NCBI GenBank assembly: GCA_963969495.1
Contig: OZ018326.1
Coordinates: forward strand, 154,504,306 to 154,568,305
DNA from: Ceratothoa steindachneri
Taxonomy: Eukaryota > Arthropoda > Malacostraca > Isopoda > Cymothoidae
Reading direction: 5' to 3'
DNA length: 64,000 nucleotides
Under the pieces are notes generated by a model that saw only the letters and a list, made by a program, of their open reading frames with translations, was not told the origin of the DNA and did not search any database. Shown here in pieces: positions 11,960 through 23,543 of this stretch. The position numbers and the translations under genes were made by a program. Within the stretch, counting starts at the first letter, position 1, and every line of letters begins with the position of its first letter.

Positions 11960-13060
11960 TATTTATCTGAGGTATTATATAGTTTAGAGTCGATTTTTTT
12001 AAAAAATCGATTACAATGACTGTCAAACATCTTTTGAAAGAAGCTTTTTTTCTAATCAATTCCAGAAAAATGTAACTTTCCCATGAATTATTTCGTGAAA
12101 GAATTGGGTAAAGGAAAGTCTTCTCTGCAAACTTCAAACGATTTGAAGCAGGATCCTCGCACTGTGAAGAAAATAGTCGAGAATGGCATTCAACCAATTA
12201 AGAAAAGGGTTCATCCAGAGTTTGAGCTCTTACGCCTACAGATCTTTTTCAAATAAAAAGAAAATTGACTAAAAAAAACTCATGCTAACAGAAGAGACAT
12301 TTTTCAAGGTGCTAGGGCTCCTTCAGTCTTGAGACAAACAAGGTGTAATGCTCTTAGGAAATGCTCAATCTTTAGAAATAAGACCAAAAAGTCCTTCCTA
12401 ACTGAAAAACACAAAGAAAAAAGTATGTTGTTGGTCCAGATATATACTGTATATACATGAAAACTGACTTAAGCAAATTCATCTTCACTGATGAATCAAC
12501 CGGATAGTTAGGCAAAAGGCAGGGTTGCCAATGGACATCAGGTGAGGCATTCACCAAACGACCACAAGGAAGAGGAAGATTTGGCTTGCAATAGTTGGAG
12601 GAAAGCTACTAGGAGCCTTCAAAGTGGATAATAGCGTCAAGTTGGACTCGAAGGCGTACTGCAAATTTCTGGAGTAAAAGTTCCTACTTCGGTTCAAGAG
12701 ACAGCTAGTGCGAATGAGGAAAATTCACTTGTCTTTATGCAAGATAATGATCCCAGTCATGCCTACGAGTCGAATGGATTTGTAAGAAACTCAATCAATG
12801 ACTGGTCTTCCAACATTTGCGATCTAAATCCAATAGAAAACTTGTAGGTCTCCTGAAAAGAGACTTTTTCGCAGATGGCAGACAATTTGAAAACACAACT
12901 GACCTTTGGAAAGCCACACAAGACCCTGTAAAGAATGTTTCTGCTGATTGCATCAAAGCTTTGACTTCATTAGTATGCAGCACTGTTCAAAATTATTCAG
13001 AAGAAGGGTTCCTTTGTCCAGTAACTCTTGAATAATTCTGGTTTAAAATTGTTTCACCTA
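11960..13060 (+). mobile_element. Tc1-like DNA transposon, degenerate
   Basis: The plus strand carries a Tc1-type transposase in pieces: FIFTDEST (first catalytic aspartate) near 12480, QDNDPSHAYES (second) near 12740, and CDLNPIENL (final glutamate region) near 12820-12845. This is followed by a clean C-terminal tail, LLKRDFFADGRQFENTTDLW, to 13035. More than ten stops occur upstream of the tail. No terminal inverted repeats could be paired confidently. Confidence 0.8.
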
Positions 13061-13129
13061 ATTACTTTATAAAAATCGTTTAAACATGTTATACTTTGTT
13101 ATTATATGATTTGTTTTAAGCTGAAAGGA

Positions 13130-13290
13130 TGGAGGTTTCAAACGAACATAGCAAAATAAAAAAAATCACCTTTAAAATCATCGATAAATGGAACGCACTC
13201 CCCGCGGAGGTAGTAAATGGTGGTAGTGTGAATAGTTTTAAAAACAAAATTGACAGTTATTTTACAAATAATGATATTGTTTAAATACAG
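13130..13290 (+). mobile_element. LINE 3' coding tail
   Basis: The plus strand reads KITFKIIDKWNALPAEVVNG then SVNSFKNKIDSYF. The pattern WN(A/S)LPxEVVxxxSxNxFKxxLD is the usual C-terminal end of CR1/Jockey-type LINE proteins. The same type of end is seen on the minus strand at 40730-40854 ([12 protein letters not shown]). Only the tail is present. Sequence to about 13440 may be its 3' UTR. Confidence 0.7.
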
Positions 13291-13799
13291 AACCCTGTTG
13301 TGGATTGAATGTCGCGTGAGTGAGCATCGTGGCGACAATGTCCAATTGAGGACTACTAGATTACTAGTATAGAATGGGACTGGCCTTTGAGTGGACTAAG
13401 TAGTCCTTGCTTGCTCCCTGTAACTATAAACATCTGCAAATGATATCTCGACTGTAAAATAGTCAATCCAACAATAATCTTTCTTATTTTCTCTCATATG
13501 GCATTTAGATTCCATATATTCACAGTACATTTTCTGCTGGTGATTGTCTTAACTCCACGAAGAAAGTTACACAAAAAGGCTTCTGTTTCAACAGAGCTTT
13601 GGCTATTTTTAATATCTTCATATAATCTCTAGACACATTTTAGGATTGGAAATAGAATTTTAGAGCAGGTATAAGAATACATACACATACTTGGGCCATC
13701 TTGCAACTCCTGATGACAGCATGGAAAAGTAACTAAAGTAGATCAATAAAATTAGGTGAAGTGCTTGTTAACCTAGTAGATGCGACGTTGGGTCCCATA

Positions 13800-14215
13800 A
13801 CGAGCCAGGGATTCATCCCTGCAGCGTCATGAGCTGGACGCCCATTGGGCGGATACGCCGATACTCATTCATGCAGGGGTAACTAGCTCGTAGCCAATCA
13901 TAACCCCGCTCTCATTTCCATTTCCACCTTCACAACACACACCTTCTCTTTCCTCTGTTCCGGAACCCTGCTGATGGAGTAAGAGTCTCTAATGGGGTCT
14001 CGAAGGGTTCCACCTACTCTGGGTGATGTAAAAACACACTACGACCTCCCCCCCCTACTTCAACGAGGTCCAGTCCTTGGCGTCTGTGGCTCACCAGCGA
14101 TTGCCAATCTGATCTTTATGTGCATTTCATTATCTGTTCCTGGGATATCGTCCACGGTGGTAGGGTTGGATGGCGCTACCTACCTTCATGCAAATGTAGG
14201 TAAGAGGAAAGCTTA
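13800..14215 (+). mobile_element. SINE family copy (plus), diverged
   Basis: Shares the 3' body of the SINE at 21453-21925: a CTCACCAGCGATTGCC block, CTGATCTTTATGTGCATTTC, then a run resembling the CCTGG-GGAT tail region near 14140. The 5' part is too diverged to show a tRNA-like head. Confidence 0.6.
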
Positions 14216-15146
<931 letters not shown>

Positions 15147-15162
15147 ATGTTCGTTACGATAC

Positions 15163-15331
15163 CAAATTCTGTGTTTCTCGTCGAGTCTTCTCCAAGGATA
15201 GTTCAAGATCTCGCTTCATAAGATCGATGGATCTTCTGTACTTGTCGCGTAGTTCATTTTGCTGCTCTTGGAGCAACCCTCTCATCCCGCGCTCCACCGA
15301 GAGCGAAGCCTCGCGCAGCACCGTCGCTCGC
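15163..15331 (-). CDS. Host gene exon: C-terminal coiled coil
   Basis: An exon of 169 bases on the minus strand. The acceptor is CTCCACAG before 15331. The previous exon ends with two bases (AA) and this one begins with G, giving AAG (Lys) and an unbroken 56-codon frame that begins [18 protein letters not shown] and ends [10 protein letters not shown]. The heptad-like, highly charged sequence predicts a coiled coil. At 15163 the frame either meets a donor (TTG then GTATCG) or reads three more codons to a TAA at 15154-15156, so this may be the last exon. It belongs to the WW/coiled-coil gene whose other exons lie rightward. No transposon motif is present, and the coding base composition is richer in GC than the flanks. 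Confidence 0.72.
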
Positions 15332-15339
15332 CTGTGGAG

Positions 15340-16020
15340 ACAAACGAGGTTTCCGAAATGAGGAAATTGAATTCAGCAACATTATTTCCAGCAGGATGGT
15401 TCAAATGTTTATAAGTGTGTGCGTAACCTGTACGAACCTATTCCTAGAGGTGTGGAATGCAACCTCACGCCTCCAGCATTTCGAGTGAATGAGTTTTGAT
15501 ATTGTAGCCGTTGCCATTGTTCAACTTATACGTTCGATTTAGCTTTTCTGTACCTTCACATTTTGGTCTTCGTTCTTACTTTTTTTGCCCCTCTCGTATA
15601 GGTGGGCCTAACCACGGGTGAAAGACGTCGCTAAACGATTTAAAAGTACTCTTTTACTTGACAAAATGCGCTGACTCTATTCGACACAATGTCAATTAAC
15701 TTACATTTGATTTGTTTGCATGTAAAGGAATTCGGCTCATCACCCTTCTAGGTTTCCAGAATTGTAATAATGATTACATAATATTGTAATCATGAAGGAG
15801 GGAACGAATTTCTGTTAAAAAAATGAGCTATTTGTACAGTGGTTGTACGACATGTTGCTCTTCGGTATAATCTCTTGTGATTGGGTTCAGCTTTTTTTCA
15901 AATTCGTGGTAGCGATCTAGGCATAGGAGGAAATGAGGTAGAAACGAGAGAGAAAAAAAATGAAAACAAAACAAAACCTGGGGATGTGCAAAGGAGCAAG
16001 CATACAAGGATAAAAAAGTA
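15340..16020. other. Intron stretch, nothing identified
   Basis: Intronic sequence between the last two supported exons. No coding, RNA or clear repeat signal seen. Confidence 0.5.
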
Positions 16021-16029
16021 ATATGAAAT

Positions 16030-16130
16030 TTTTTTTTTTTATTCTAAGTACAGGAGTAGTTTCGAGACAGCCCAAAGATGAAGCGAGAAGTCTCGAAACC
16101 TGTACTTGAAAAAAAAAATCGAGGCTGGTG
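16030..16130 (+). mobile_element. Penelope-like 3' signature with hairpin
   Basis: The segment AAGTACAGGAGTAGTTTCGA pairs with TCTCGAAACCTGTACTT about 40 bases later. The loop side holds CCCAAAGATGAAGCGAGAAG followed by TCTCGAAAC. A GATGA block, a short stem and CGAAAC recur at the ends of the other Penelope-like copies here. T and A runs flank it. Tentative. Confidence 0.4.
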
Positions 16131-16350
16131 TAGTACTAATTAGGTTGTTGATGAGTATTTGCTTGACTATTTTGTAACGGTTTGAGTTTATTAAAGCAAC
16201 TGACAGCACCCAGATATGAGCAAAAGATGGGGCACAAGAGAGAGGAAAACAGTATTAGGTTGTCAAGAAATTAATGCCGTTTTTAGAAGACTATAAAAAA
16301 TGAATGCTTCATCATTCCGAATTTGCTGCAAGCTGTTTAAAGATAACTAT

Positions 16351-16917
16351 TGTAATGCTTAGGTCTCTTTTAAGATAGTAATGCCTAGGTCTCTTGTAAT
16401 ATACTAATGCCTAGGTCTCTTGTTTATATAATAATGCCAAGGTTTCTTTCAAGATGGTAATGCCTAGGTCTCTTTTAAGATAATAATAACTAGGTCTCTT
16501 TTAAGATAGTAATGACTATATCTCTTTAAGATAGTAATGCCTAGGTCTCTTTTAAGATAGTAATGCCTAGGTCTCTTGTAATATACTAATGCCTAGGTCT
16601 CTTGTAATATACTAATGCCAAGGTTTCTTTCAAGATAGTAATGCCTAGGTCTCTTTTAAGATAATAATAACTAGGTCTCTTTTAAGATAATAATGACTAT
16701 ATCTCTTTAAGATAGTAATGCATAGGTCTCTTTTAAGAGAGTAATGCCTAGGTCTCTTTTAATATACTAATACCAAGGTTTCTTTTAAGATAGTAATGCC
16801 TAGGTCTCTTTAAGATAGTAATGCCTAGGTCTCTTTTAAGATAGTAATGCCTAGATTTCTTTTAGATAGTAATGCCTAGATCTCTTTTAGGATATTAATG
16901 CCTATGCCTTTTAAAAT
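16351..16917. repeat. 26-base minisatellite, about 22 units, with higher-order pattern
   Basis: The unit core is TAATGCCTAGGTCTCTTTTA plus AAGATAG-like filler, 25-26 bases long. Variant units (CCAAGGTTTCTTTCAAGAT; TAACTAGG; GACTATATC; GTAATATAC endings) recur in the same order. The CCAAGG variant appears at about 16436, 16617 and 16772, giving seven-unit and then six-unit blocks. Confidence 0.93.
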
Positions 16918-16928
16918 CACAAAAAGCT

Positions 16929-17639
16929 TTGAAGGGTCACATGAACTGTCTGAGTGACCAAGTTTATAACGTGCAAAGATTGCTTCATCTCTATTACCCT
17001 CGAAATACTCGTGAGCTATTTCTAGGTAGAATTGTTATGGGAGATGAAAAGTGGGTTCTTTCCTTTAATATGAAGTACAAAAAATGGCTTAATCGCAAAC
17101 CAAAACCTATCACTACTTTGAGACTTGGTATCTAACAGCAGAAAGCTATGCTTTGCCATTGGTGGAATGTGAAAGTTCTTCATTATGAACTCCCCAATAC
17201 TAAACAAACAGTCTCTGCAGACCCGGATGTTAAGAAAATCGGAGCGGTTAAATGAAGCTCTTGAACAAACCGTCCCTCACTGGTCAACCTAAGGGGCGGT
17301 GTCCTCCTACTCCATGCTAATGCACGCCCAAACGTGGCACGTTTGACTCAAGGAAAAAAAAATATTGCCTTAAGTTGGGAAGTTCTTCCTCGTCCTCCAT
17401 ATTCACCTGACCTTGCACCGTGCGATCATCATTTATTTCATTCATTACATCACCTAAATGGAAAAGTTCACACTGTTATGGAAGTGGAAAATTATATCAA
17501 ATCCTATTATATTATATCAAATTCTTCAGGAAAGGAATCAATCTACTACTTAGTAAACAATGAGAGAGCATCGCTCATAATGATGGATACTGTTTTTATA
17601 TTAAAAATGTCTCCTTTTAAAACGACATTAATTTTTTGA
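16929..17639 (+). pseudogene. Mariner transposase, decayed
   Basis: The reading frame shows MGDEKWVLSFNMKYKKWL, containing the first catalytic aspartate. It then shows HYELPNTKQTVS after a stop, LLLHANARPNVA, where the second catalytic aspartate of HDNARPH is replaced by alanine, and VLPRPPYSPDLAPCDHHLFH, carrying the third. Several stops lie between. The N-terminal helix-turn-helix region is missing. The enzyme cannot be active. Confidence 0.8.
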
Positions 17640-17774
17640 CAGCCATTAGGTTATTTCCCCACTGAGAGCCAATTACTAGGTTGCGAGGAATGTGAGAGCA
17701 AATTTCATTAACCTTAAATGCTGTTGCCTTGGTCGGTTTGTTTATTTGTACAGGGGTTTGACGCTTTCCATTGA

Positions 17775-17845
17775 TAGTTGAATGTGGGATTCGAACCACG
17801 GTTCGATACATCGCGTGGTAGCCACAGCAAAGCCGACTCGAAACA
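17775..17845 (-). repeat. tRNA-like SINE head
   Basis: On the minus strand the segment contains GTGGTTCGAATCCCAC, a good RNA polymerase III B box, about 40 bases after a GGCTTTGCTGTGGCTACCAC stretch that could hold an A box. It does not fold into a full tRNA by eye. It is therefore more likely a tRNA-derived SINE head than a functional tRNA. Confidence 0.4.
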
Positions 17846-17879
17846 TAAATCTATCCAACAACTAACCATAACGAATGTG

Positions 17880-19289
17880 GCTTAAATTCGGTCAACGGGG
17901 ATGTGAAGGGGGTGGGGGATCCACTCGGATGAAGCCGTAGCCCGCGATTTAGAGGAAATTTCTAAGACCACAGTAGGAAGCACATTCAAAAGCGGCCAAG
18001 AATGGAACCCCTCAAGGAGTGCTCAACTTTAACCCTTTCGTGTATGTTTGTAGTGGCTTTCCCGGGGAAGGGGGGCATGCAGACTGTTAAACCTGCTGCC
18101 TGGAACAGCGGTTCTCCTTTCTGGGTCGAGTGCCCCTTTTATGGCCTCTCTTTCCAACTCTTTCTCACCTGTTTTCTTGACCAGCGGCTAATTTTGTAGG
18201 CTAGTCGCCGGCCATCCCTGTTCGGGGCTCGGAGAGGGGAAGGTACCCCCTCCTTCTTGGCTCCAGCTGGGGGGTAGTTTTTAACATGACTGCATTCCAT
18301 ACCCCCTTTATTTCTCATATTATTTTTCCCATCCTTAAGGGGTTGTCATATGATATATTGAAATATTGCGTGCCCTCCATGCCCCAATACTCCCCCCATC
18401 TTCACCACTTTCCTTACAAACTTTCCGCTAAAGAATGCCTCGTTGTTATTGCGCTTAAATTCGCTGAATAAAATATCTTGGAGGCTTCCACCTCGCTCCC
18501 CCACTTTAGGGTTTGTGTTTTGTTGTGTCATCCTTTCATCTCCTCCTTTTTCGAATCCACGGATGGTGGGGTTGTCTTACTTTATTTCCCCGTTATCTAT
18601 TTCCACCCTGGATAGATAGACCCGACTTGGAATTGAAAGCGCAATAGCACCGAGGCAGAAAGTTTCTAAGGAGAGATATGTAAAGCTGGTGGAGATGGGG
18701 GAAGTGAAATTGTGGGAATGATATAGAGCAGCAGAATCTCCTGCATACCTTGGGGTCAGAAGGGCACGCAACCGACCAAGGGGAAAAGGGGCCTCTAACC
18801 CCTTTTAAACTAAGAAGTGATGAAATACAAACTTTGACCCCCTTCCCGCACTGAAGGAAATATACAAGATGTAAATGGATCCAGGAGAGTTGCGCGCTCC
18901 TTAGCGGCTATATATATATCCCTTCCACACGTCTCAACCTTCCCATAACCTCACCACCCACCTTTCTTGCAGGTTTTTGTATGCACAGATGCCCCCGTTG
19001 GTTTGTTTTTTTTTATTTACAAAAGCAATTGCATTTAGCAATGCGTCCACTTCCCAGGCCGGCGACCTCATATCAGGGTTTAGTCTTCTTTTACGACACG
19101 CGCCGGAAGATGGTATGGCTATTCTCCGAGCGCCACATACAGGCAACTAGAGGTGCATGGGGGTAGGGGGAGTAGTTTCAGTGGTGTTGATGCGCACAGA
19201 CCCCTGTTTGATGTTGAATTGTCGTGAGAATCGTGTAGGGCGATCCGCACTGGCCCCTTCGAGTGGCACTCGAGCTCGTCCTCACTTAC
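17880..19289. other. Intron stretch, GC-richer, nothing identified
   Basis: Short open frames near 18002, 18286 and 18981 have no recognisable motif. Pyrimidine-rich blocks occur around 18300-18560. No RNA gene or mobile element could be supported. Confidence 0.5.
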
Positions 19290-19381
19290 TTCCGGTGGAT
19301 GTCCCGCGCGGCGCTCAGCTCCCGGATGATGCCCTCTTCTTCTTCAGTCAGGAAATCCTCTTCGAGCCGATGGAGGGGGCG
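19290..19381 (-). CDS. Host gene exon: charged helix
   Basis: An exon of 92 bases on the minus strand. The acceptor is CCTCTCAG before 19381 and the donor is a near-consensus GTAAGTGAGG after 19290. It starts in phase 0 and encodes RPLHRLEEDFLTEEEEGIIR then ELSAARDIHR plus two bases of a lysine codon. The sequence is acidic and helical, fitting the start of a coiled coil. Phases match the exon at 22208-22337 (ends phase 0) and the one at 15163-15331 (begins by completing AAG), which is the main reason to trust all three. Confidence 0.75.
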
Positions 19382-19399
19382 CTGAGAGGGGGGGGGAGA

Positions 19400-20386
19400 A
19401 GTCAGTGAGGGTGAGGGTGAGGGCGGACACCACACATTAAAGCCCATTTACTCGGAATGGCCCACCGAGAGGGGGCGGTTTGAAGGAGGGGGTTATTGTG
19501 TTCTTCACAATTTCCTTATTCCTAGGGATTTAGGGCCCGCAATAGGTGGGGGGTGGACTTTTGAGTACCAGTGTTTATTGTACTTTTTTCCTCGGGGCTT
19601 TGAATGGTAAGGCCACGGCCCAGCTTTTAAGGTTTATCTTTTTCACCCCTGATTTTGTTCACTCTTTCTGCCTTTTAGGTGAAAATGTGTAATGTTTACG
19701 GCTGATCCCCTCCTGTCTATTTCGACGTTTAGATTTAACACAAACAACGGTGAAAGGTGGCCTTAAACCCTCCCCCAAAAGACGCATTTACCCCATTATC
19801 CAAGGATAACGAAGCATGGTCGTTTTCTATAAATACCTAGTAGTTTATTTCGTCTTGAGACGCCACAAGAGGGTTCAAGTAATTTTGAGCGCTCTATGAA
19901 CAAAATGGCGTCCAAGGGATCTGTAATTAATTCACCCTCGCACCCAAAGATTTAGGAGTAGTAAAAATTAGTTGCATATTGATCCATCTCTTTCTTATGT
20001 TTTTTTTTCCTACGCATCCTTAGTTGGTTACAACAGTTATTGACTAGGTAAAGACCCTAGCTGGTTACACCATTTGACTAAATGAAGACCCTAACTGGTC
20101 ACACTAGTTTTTCGTTTCATTCTCATAATGCTTTTGTGATCCTTTCAACTAGGAGGGATTTAAATCGGCTTGGAAGACCCTTTCATGACTCTCCTTGGCC
20201 CGTCCATCCAACCAATGCCTCCCTCCGATCAATATAAAGTAGAATAAAAAAGAGGAGCAGAAGGGAAAATTATCCCAAGAAAAATAAAAGAAGTGAGAAA
20301 TTTACAGAAAACAACCATTTTTTCATGCGAGCGCTCGTGCGTGATTAACTTTAGAGGGATTTAACGCCATCTTTCACCATCGAACG

Positions 20387-20388
<2 letters not shown>
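19400..20388. other. Intron stretch with a small degenerate tandem repeat
   Basis: Bases 20018-20112 hold three diverged copies of a roughly 35-42 base unit built on GGTTACA, TTGACTA and AAGACCCTA. Otherwise nothing is recognised. A GC-rich block with short spurious frames lies at 19400-19600. Confidence 0.5.

Positions 20389-20468
<80 letters not shown>
20389..20468. repeat. (TA)n microsatellite
   Basis: TA dinucleotide run of 80 bases. Confidence 0.97.
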
Positions 20469-20470
<2 letters not shown>

Positions 20471-20879
20471 GAGAATGAAAAGGAATAAAAGTCCGAAACA
20501 TCGCCCAAATTAATCACATTAATGCAACCCCCCCCCCCCTGTCCTTCTCCAAGCGCTGAGACCGGTAGGGGTACGACATCGTATCCCCCCAGAGAATAAA
20601 TTCTTACACAGCACAATTGCTTAAACGTCCAAACCATAACCCACTTGTAAGGGTGATCCTCCGCAAGAGGGCGCCAGGTGTAGCATGGGCAACGTTGCTG
20701 CAACTGATTTCTGGAGTATTCCACCCCCCCTCGCCCACGCCCCGACCTAAACGCTTCATGAGGCCTTAATTTTGAGTTTAGACCCGTTCCGGAGAGTTGC
20801 GCAACCTCCAGGTCCTTAACCCCCCTCCAAGACTAACCTTATTATGTACCCCTTTCTTTAAAACGTCTCCTCGCTAACT

Positions 20880-21300
20880 TCGAGGACGAGACGCCCAGCC
20901 GGATAATGTAATTCTCATAAAGATCAGAATGACAATCGCTGGCAATCGCGGGGGGAAACAAGGGCCAGTCCTAGTTGTGGGGGAAGGGCGTGCCGAGTAG
21001 TAATGTATTATGACACCAACCAGCGAGCAGAGCACCTCCCCTGAACTAGGGGGACAGGCGTCGTTCCACCTCAGGGGTATGTGGATATAAGTAGACAACG
21101 GGAAGGAAAGACAGCGGTGTTCTGATTATCTATATGCGTGATGACGTGTAGGAGCTACCTCAGAGGAGGGGTAGGAACAGCGCTTCAGTCAATAAGCAAC
21201 CGGTCCCTCTTCTACCCTTGAGCTTTATGTCCGCTCTCGATCGGTTTGAGCACGACACCTAGACGTTAGAAATCCAATGCTTTGCTTTACGAGAGATCCC
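20880..21300 (-). mobile_element. SINE family copy (minus)
   Basis: On the minus strand this copy follows the SINE at 21453-21925 block by block: a diverged tRNA-like head ending AGAGCGGACATAAAG, the TCATCACGCATATAG block, AACACCGCTGTCTTTCCTTC, TCCACATACCCCTGAGGTGG, then TCATTCTGATCTTTATGAGA and ATTATCCGG. It is 3'-truncated relative to that copy. Both are Pol III-type retroposons that need a LINE for mobility. Confidence 0.8.
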
Positions 21301-21452
21301 TAACTTAATGCATGCATTCCGTGCTCACTATTTGTTTGTGGTTGTGGCTTTGATTCGTGGTTATAATTTTACCTCGAAAAAGAATGCAGCGCGGAGGACG
21401 GGGGGCTACTGTTGCGCGTTGCATACTGACTCCCTCCACCCCGGCCCCAAGT

Positions 21453-21925
21453 GCTCTTGTTAGCCGAGTGAATACGGCGCTGGTCCTCTAACGTCGGGTT
21501 ACCGGGTTCGATCCCGAATAGAGCGGACACAAAGGTAGAGATCTGGCTAACAATTGGTGGACGCGACGTGTGGGTAGATTTAACACTTCTCATCACACAC
21601 ATAGCCAATTACAACACTGCTTTCTTTCCTCTCCCGTCTTCGCGTCCCAAGAGACCCCTCTGTTACAAGGAATCCAGCCAATTGGTATCTATATCCACAT
21701 ACCTCTGAAGTGGAACAGGTTCCCCTGAACCTGGGCGATGAAAGTTCCCCCTGAACGGTGTTTGGTGGCAAAACATAACACTTGCTGGCACCTCTCCCCA
21801 AAGAGGACCGACCCCTATTTCCCTACTGCTCACCAGCAATTACCATACTGATCTTTATGTTAATTTCATTACCCGGTCAGGATCCACCTGGATAAAGGCA
21901 GGTTGGCGAACCACTGCTACTACGG
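21453..21925 (+). mobile_element. tRNA-derived SINE with target duplication
   Basis: The head has an A-box-like TTAGCCGAGTGAATACGGCG (21460-21479) and a B box GGGTTCGATCCC near 21505. The body is about 390 bases long. The 3' end reads CTGGATAAAGGCAGG, then GGCGAACCACTGCTACTA. It is bounded by CCCCGGCCCCAAGT (21439-21452) and CCCCGGCCCCGAGT (21926-21939), a 14-base target duplication with one mismatch. Other copies are at 13800, 20880, 46080 and 62250. Confidence 0.85.
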
Positions 21926-21939
21926 CCCCGGCCCCGAGT

Positions 21940-22207
21940 CACAACTTCCATTAAACAGCGCTCTTTGTATGGTTGTCTCTCGCAGCCGTCATATTTTTCA
22001 CATCTCCTGATTTCATTCTCTCTCTTTTCATCCTTTTAGTCACCTGTGCAGATACCAATATGTGAGCGATAGAGGGCATTAAGATCTTAACAAAAGTTCT
22101 CCCGAGCAAAGGTATCGCATTCACGGGAATAAATAATATTAAATTGCACACGGCAATGACCGAGTGATGAGTAGTGTGTGTGAGTGTAAAACCACGGGTA
22201 CCTTTAC
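21940..22207. other. Intron stretch, nothing identified
   Basis: Between the SINE and the next host exon; no signal recognised. Confidence 0.5.
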
Positions 22208-22337
22208 CTCAAGAAAGGACGGGAAGAGAGGGCGGTCGTGAGCGAATGTGGGAATCGCCCAAGCTCCGTCGCCGGGGAAATTGATCGGAATCGTCTGCGT
22301 CGCCTTGGTAGCGTCCGTTTGCGTTGCTCCATTTTCC
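22208..22337 (-). CDS. Host gene exon with two TQT motifs
   Basis: An exon of 130 bases on the minus strand. The acceptor is TTTTCCCTCAG before 22337 and the donor is GAG then GTAAAGG after 22208. In the frame that stays open to the donor it reads ENGATQTDATKATQTIPINF then PGDGAWAIPTFAHDRPLFPS and FLE, ending in phase 0 as the next exon requires. GATQT and KATQT fit the core of the dynein light chain LC8 binding motif, a resemblance only. The frame needs a preceding exon ending in phase 2. The candidate at 27675-27721 provides this, while a direct join to the 28025-29137 exon would run into a TGA at the last codon. Confidence 0.62.
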
Positions 22338-22339
22338 CT

Positions 22340-22743
22340 GAGGGAAAAGAAAGAAACAATTCTGAGTTTGGGACATTTCATAAACAATGAATTTAGGATC
22401 TACCGTTGATAATTTGGTTTAATAAACTCCTTCGAATATGACGGCCGGGACAAAACACACACTTATCTCTAAGATTATGGATCACCACGCTGTAGCTACA
22501 GCTGGATGTTTGCGTGCCCTCTATGTTCCAACCACCACAAATGGATCTACAGCTATATATCTTGTACACATTTTCACTTCATCCATCTTGACCGCTGTCT
22601 CGACAGATATCTCCTTACCATCTTTCTACGGAAGATATCCTCGTTGGTTTTCGCTTTAAATAAAAAAAATCACCTGGTTTGATTCTTAACTTCACAAGTA
22701 GTTTCCTCTTTTGGCTTCTCAAAATATATAATTTTCACAGATT

Positions 22744-22744
<1 letters not shown>
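22340..22744. other. Intron stretch, nothing identified
   Basis: A 73-codon open frame at 22438-22659 has no recognisable domain and no supporting splice context. Confidence 0.45.

Positions 22745-22798
<54 letters not shown>
22745..22798. repeat. (TC)n microsatellite
   Basis: Pure TC dinucleotide run of about 54 bases. Confidence 0.97.
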
Positions 22799-22800
<2 letters not shown>

Positions 22801-23189
22801 GGTTAAAGCATCCGTTGATTTTCTTCTTAAAAAAATAATAGGCGAGAGACAGAAAGATTTTCCAAGCCCTCCCTCCCTACTCCCCAGCATCCTCCCCACA
22901 CGTTATAGAGCCCTAAAGGGGCTGCGAAAGTAGCGGCGAGGAGGCCAGGACACAGAGAGGAAGAGTAAAGATAGCAAAGCTTGAAATAAAGTACTAGACT
23001 TGACAGTTGACCTACTCGGTCGGTGGACCTACAGCTTCACGTGGGTTGTGAACCACAGTGTGTATTATATCATTTACCTTTTCACTTTTCTATTGTGAAA
23101 ATTCGCTTCATTTTTATACTCACGAGACCAATTTTGGGAACTTCAAGCAAAACAAGGTCTGCTGACCAAAGTAGCGTGCTCTCATTTAT

Positions 23190-23400
23190 TCTGATTTATT
23201 AGCTTACGACCTTTAAAACTTTCAATAATTCCCGGACTAACCTTGTGAGGGCCTTGACAATTTTATCATTCGAAAGAGAATGTAAAACAACATAAGGTTT
23301 TCAAATTTCGTTAGAATCGGCCAAATAGTTAAAATGTTATTACCAACACACAAAAAAAAGCAAAACGGAGATCGACGAACCGACCGACCGACATAGTGAG
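23190..23400 (+). repeat. Dispersed repeat, copy 1
   Basis: Shares ordered blocks with 26335-26575: ACGACCTTTAAAACTTT, AATAATTCCCGGA, ATCATTCGAAAGAGAATG, AACATAAGGTTTTC, GTTAGAATCGGCCAAATAG, and a GACC-rich end. It could be a LINE 3' UTR or SINE body. Confidence 0.7.
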
Positions 23401-23543
23401 ATATATGTAGAGTCGCACGCGATTGAAAAAAAGGAAAGGAGAGGAAAGGAGGGGATCACTTAAAACATCACAACACTTATTGTAAACTTTCAGGAGAAGA
23501 ATTATTTTAATTAGAACTCTCTATGTATGGCTCTTTGCTAATA

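Larger units (their letters stand above)
16255..17648 (+). mobile_element. Mariner element carrying an internal minisatellite
   Basis: The left terminal repeat starts TTAGGTTGTCAAGAAATTAA at 16255, after a TA. The right side, read on the minus strand, has GGCTGTCAAAAAATTAATGT, ending near 17648. Between them are a 5' leader, a 26-base minisatellite (16351-16917) and the 3' two thirds of a mariner transposase. The minisatellite occupies the place where the N-terminal DNA-binding half should be. Confidence 0.75.

Noticed and set aside
16351..16917. CRISPR-like array (regular 26-base repeats)
   Set aside because: There are no unique spacers: the whole 26-base unit repeats head to tail, and the surroundings are eukaryotic mariner sequence.
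17775..17845. Possible functional tRNA gene
   Set aside because: A good B box is present, but acceptor and anticodon stems do not pair by eye; more likely a SINE head.
18002..19166. Several 60-65 codon frames
   Set aside because: Short, without domains, and explained by local GC-rich composition.
22208..22337. Alternative frame reading GKWSNANGRYQGDADDSDQF
   Set aside because: It would join the large exon directly in phase 0, but ends in TGA right before the donor and does not match the phase of the next exon.
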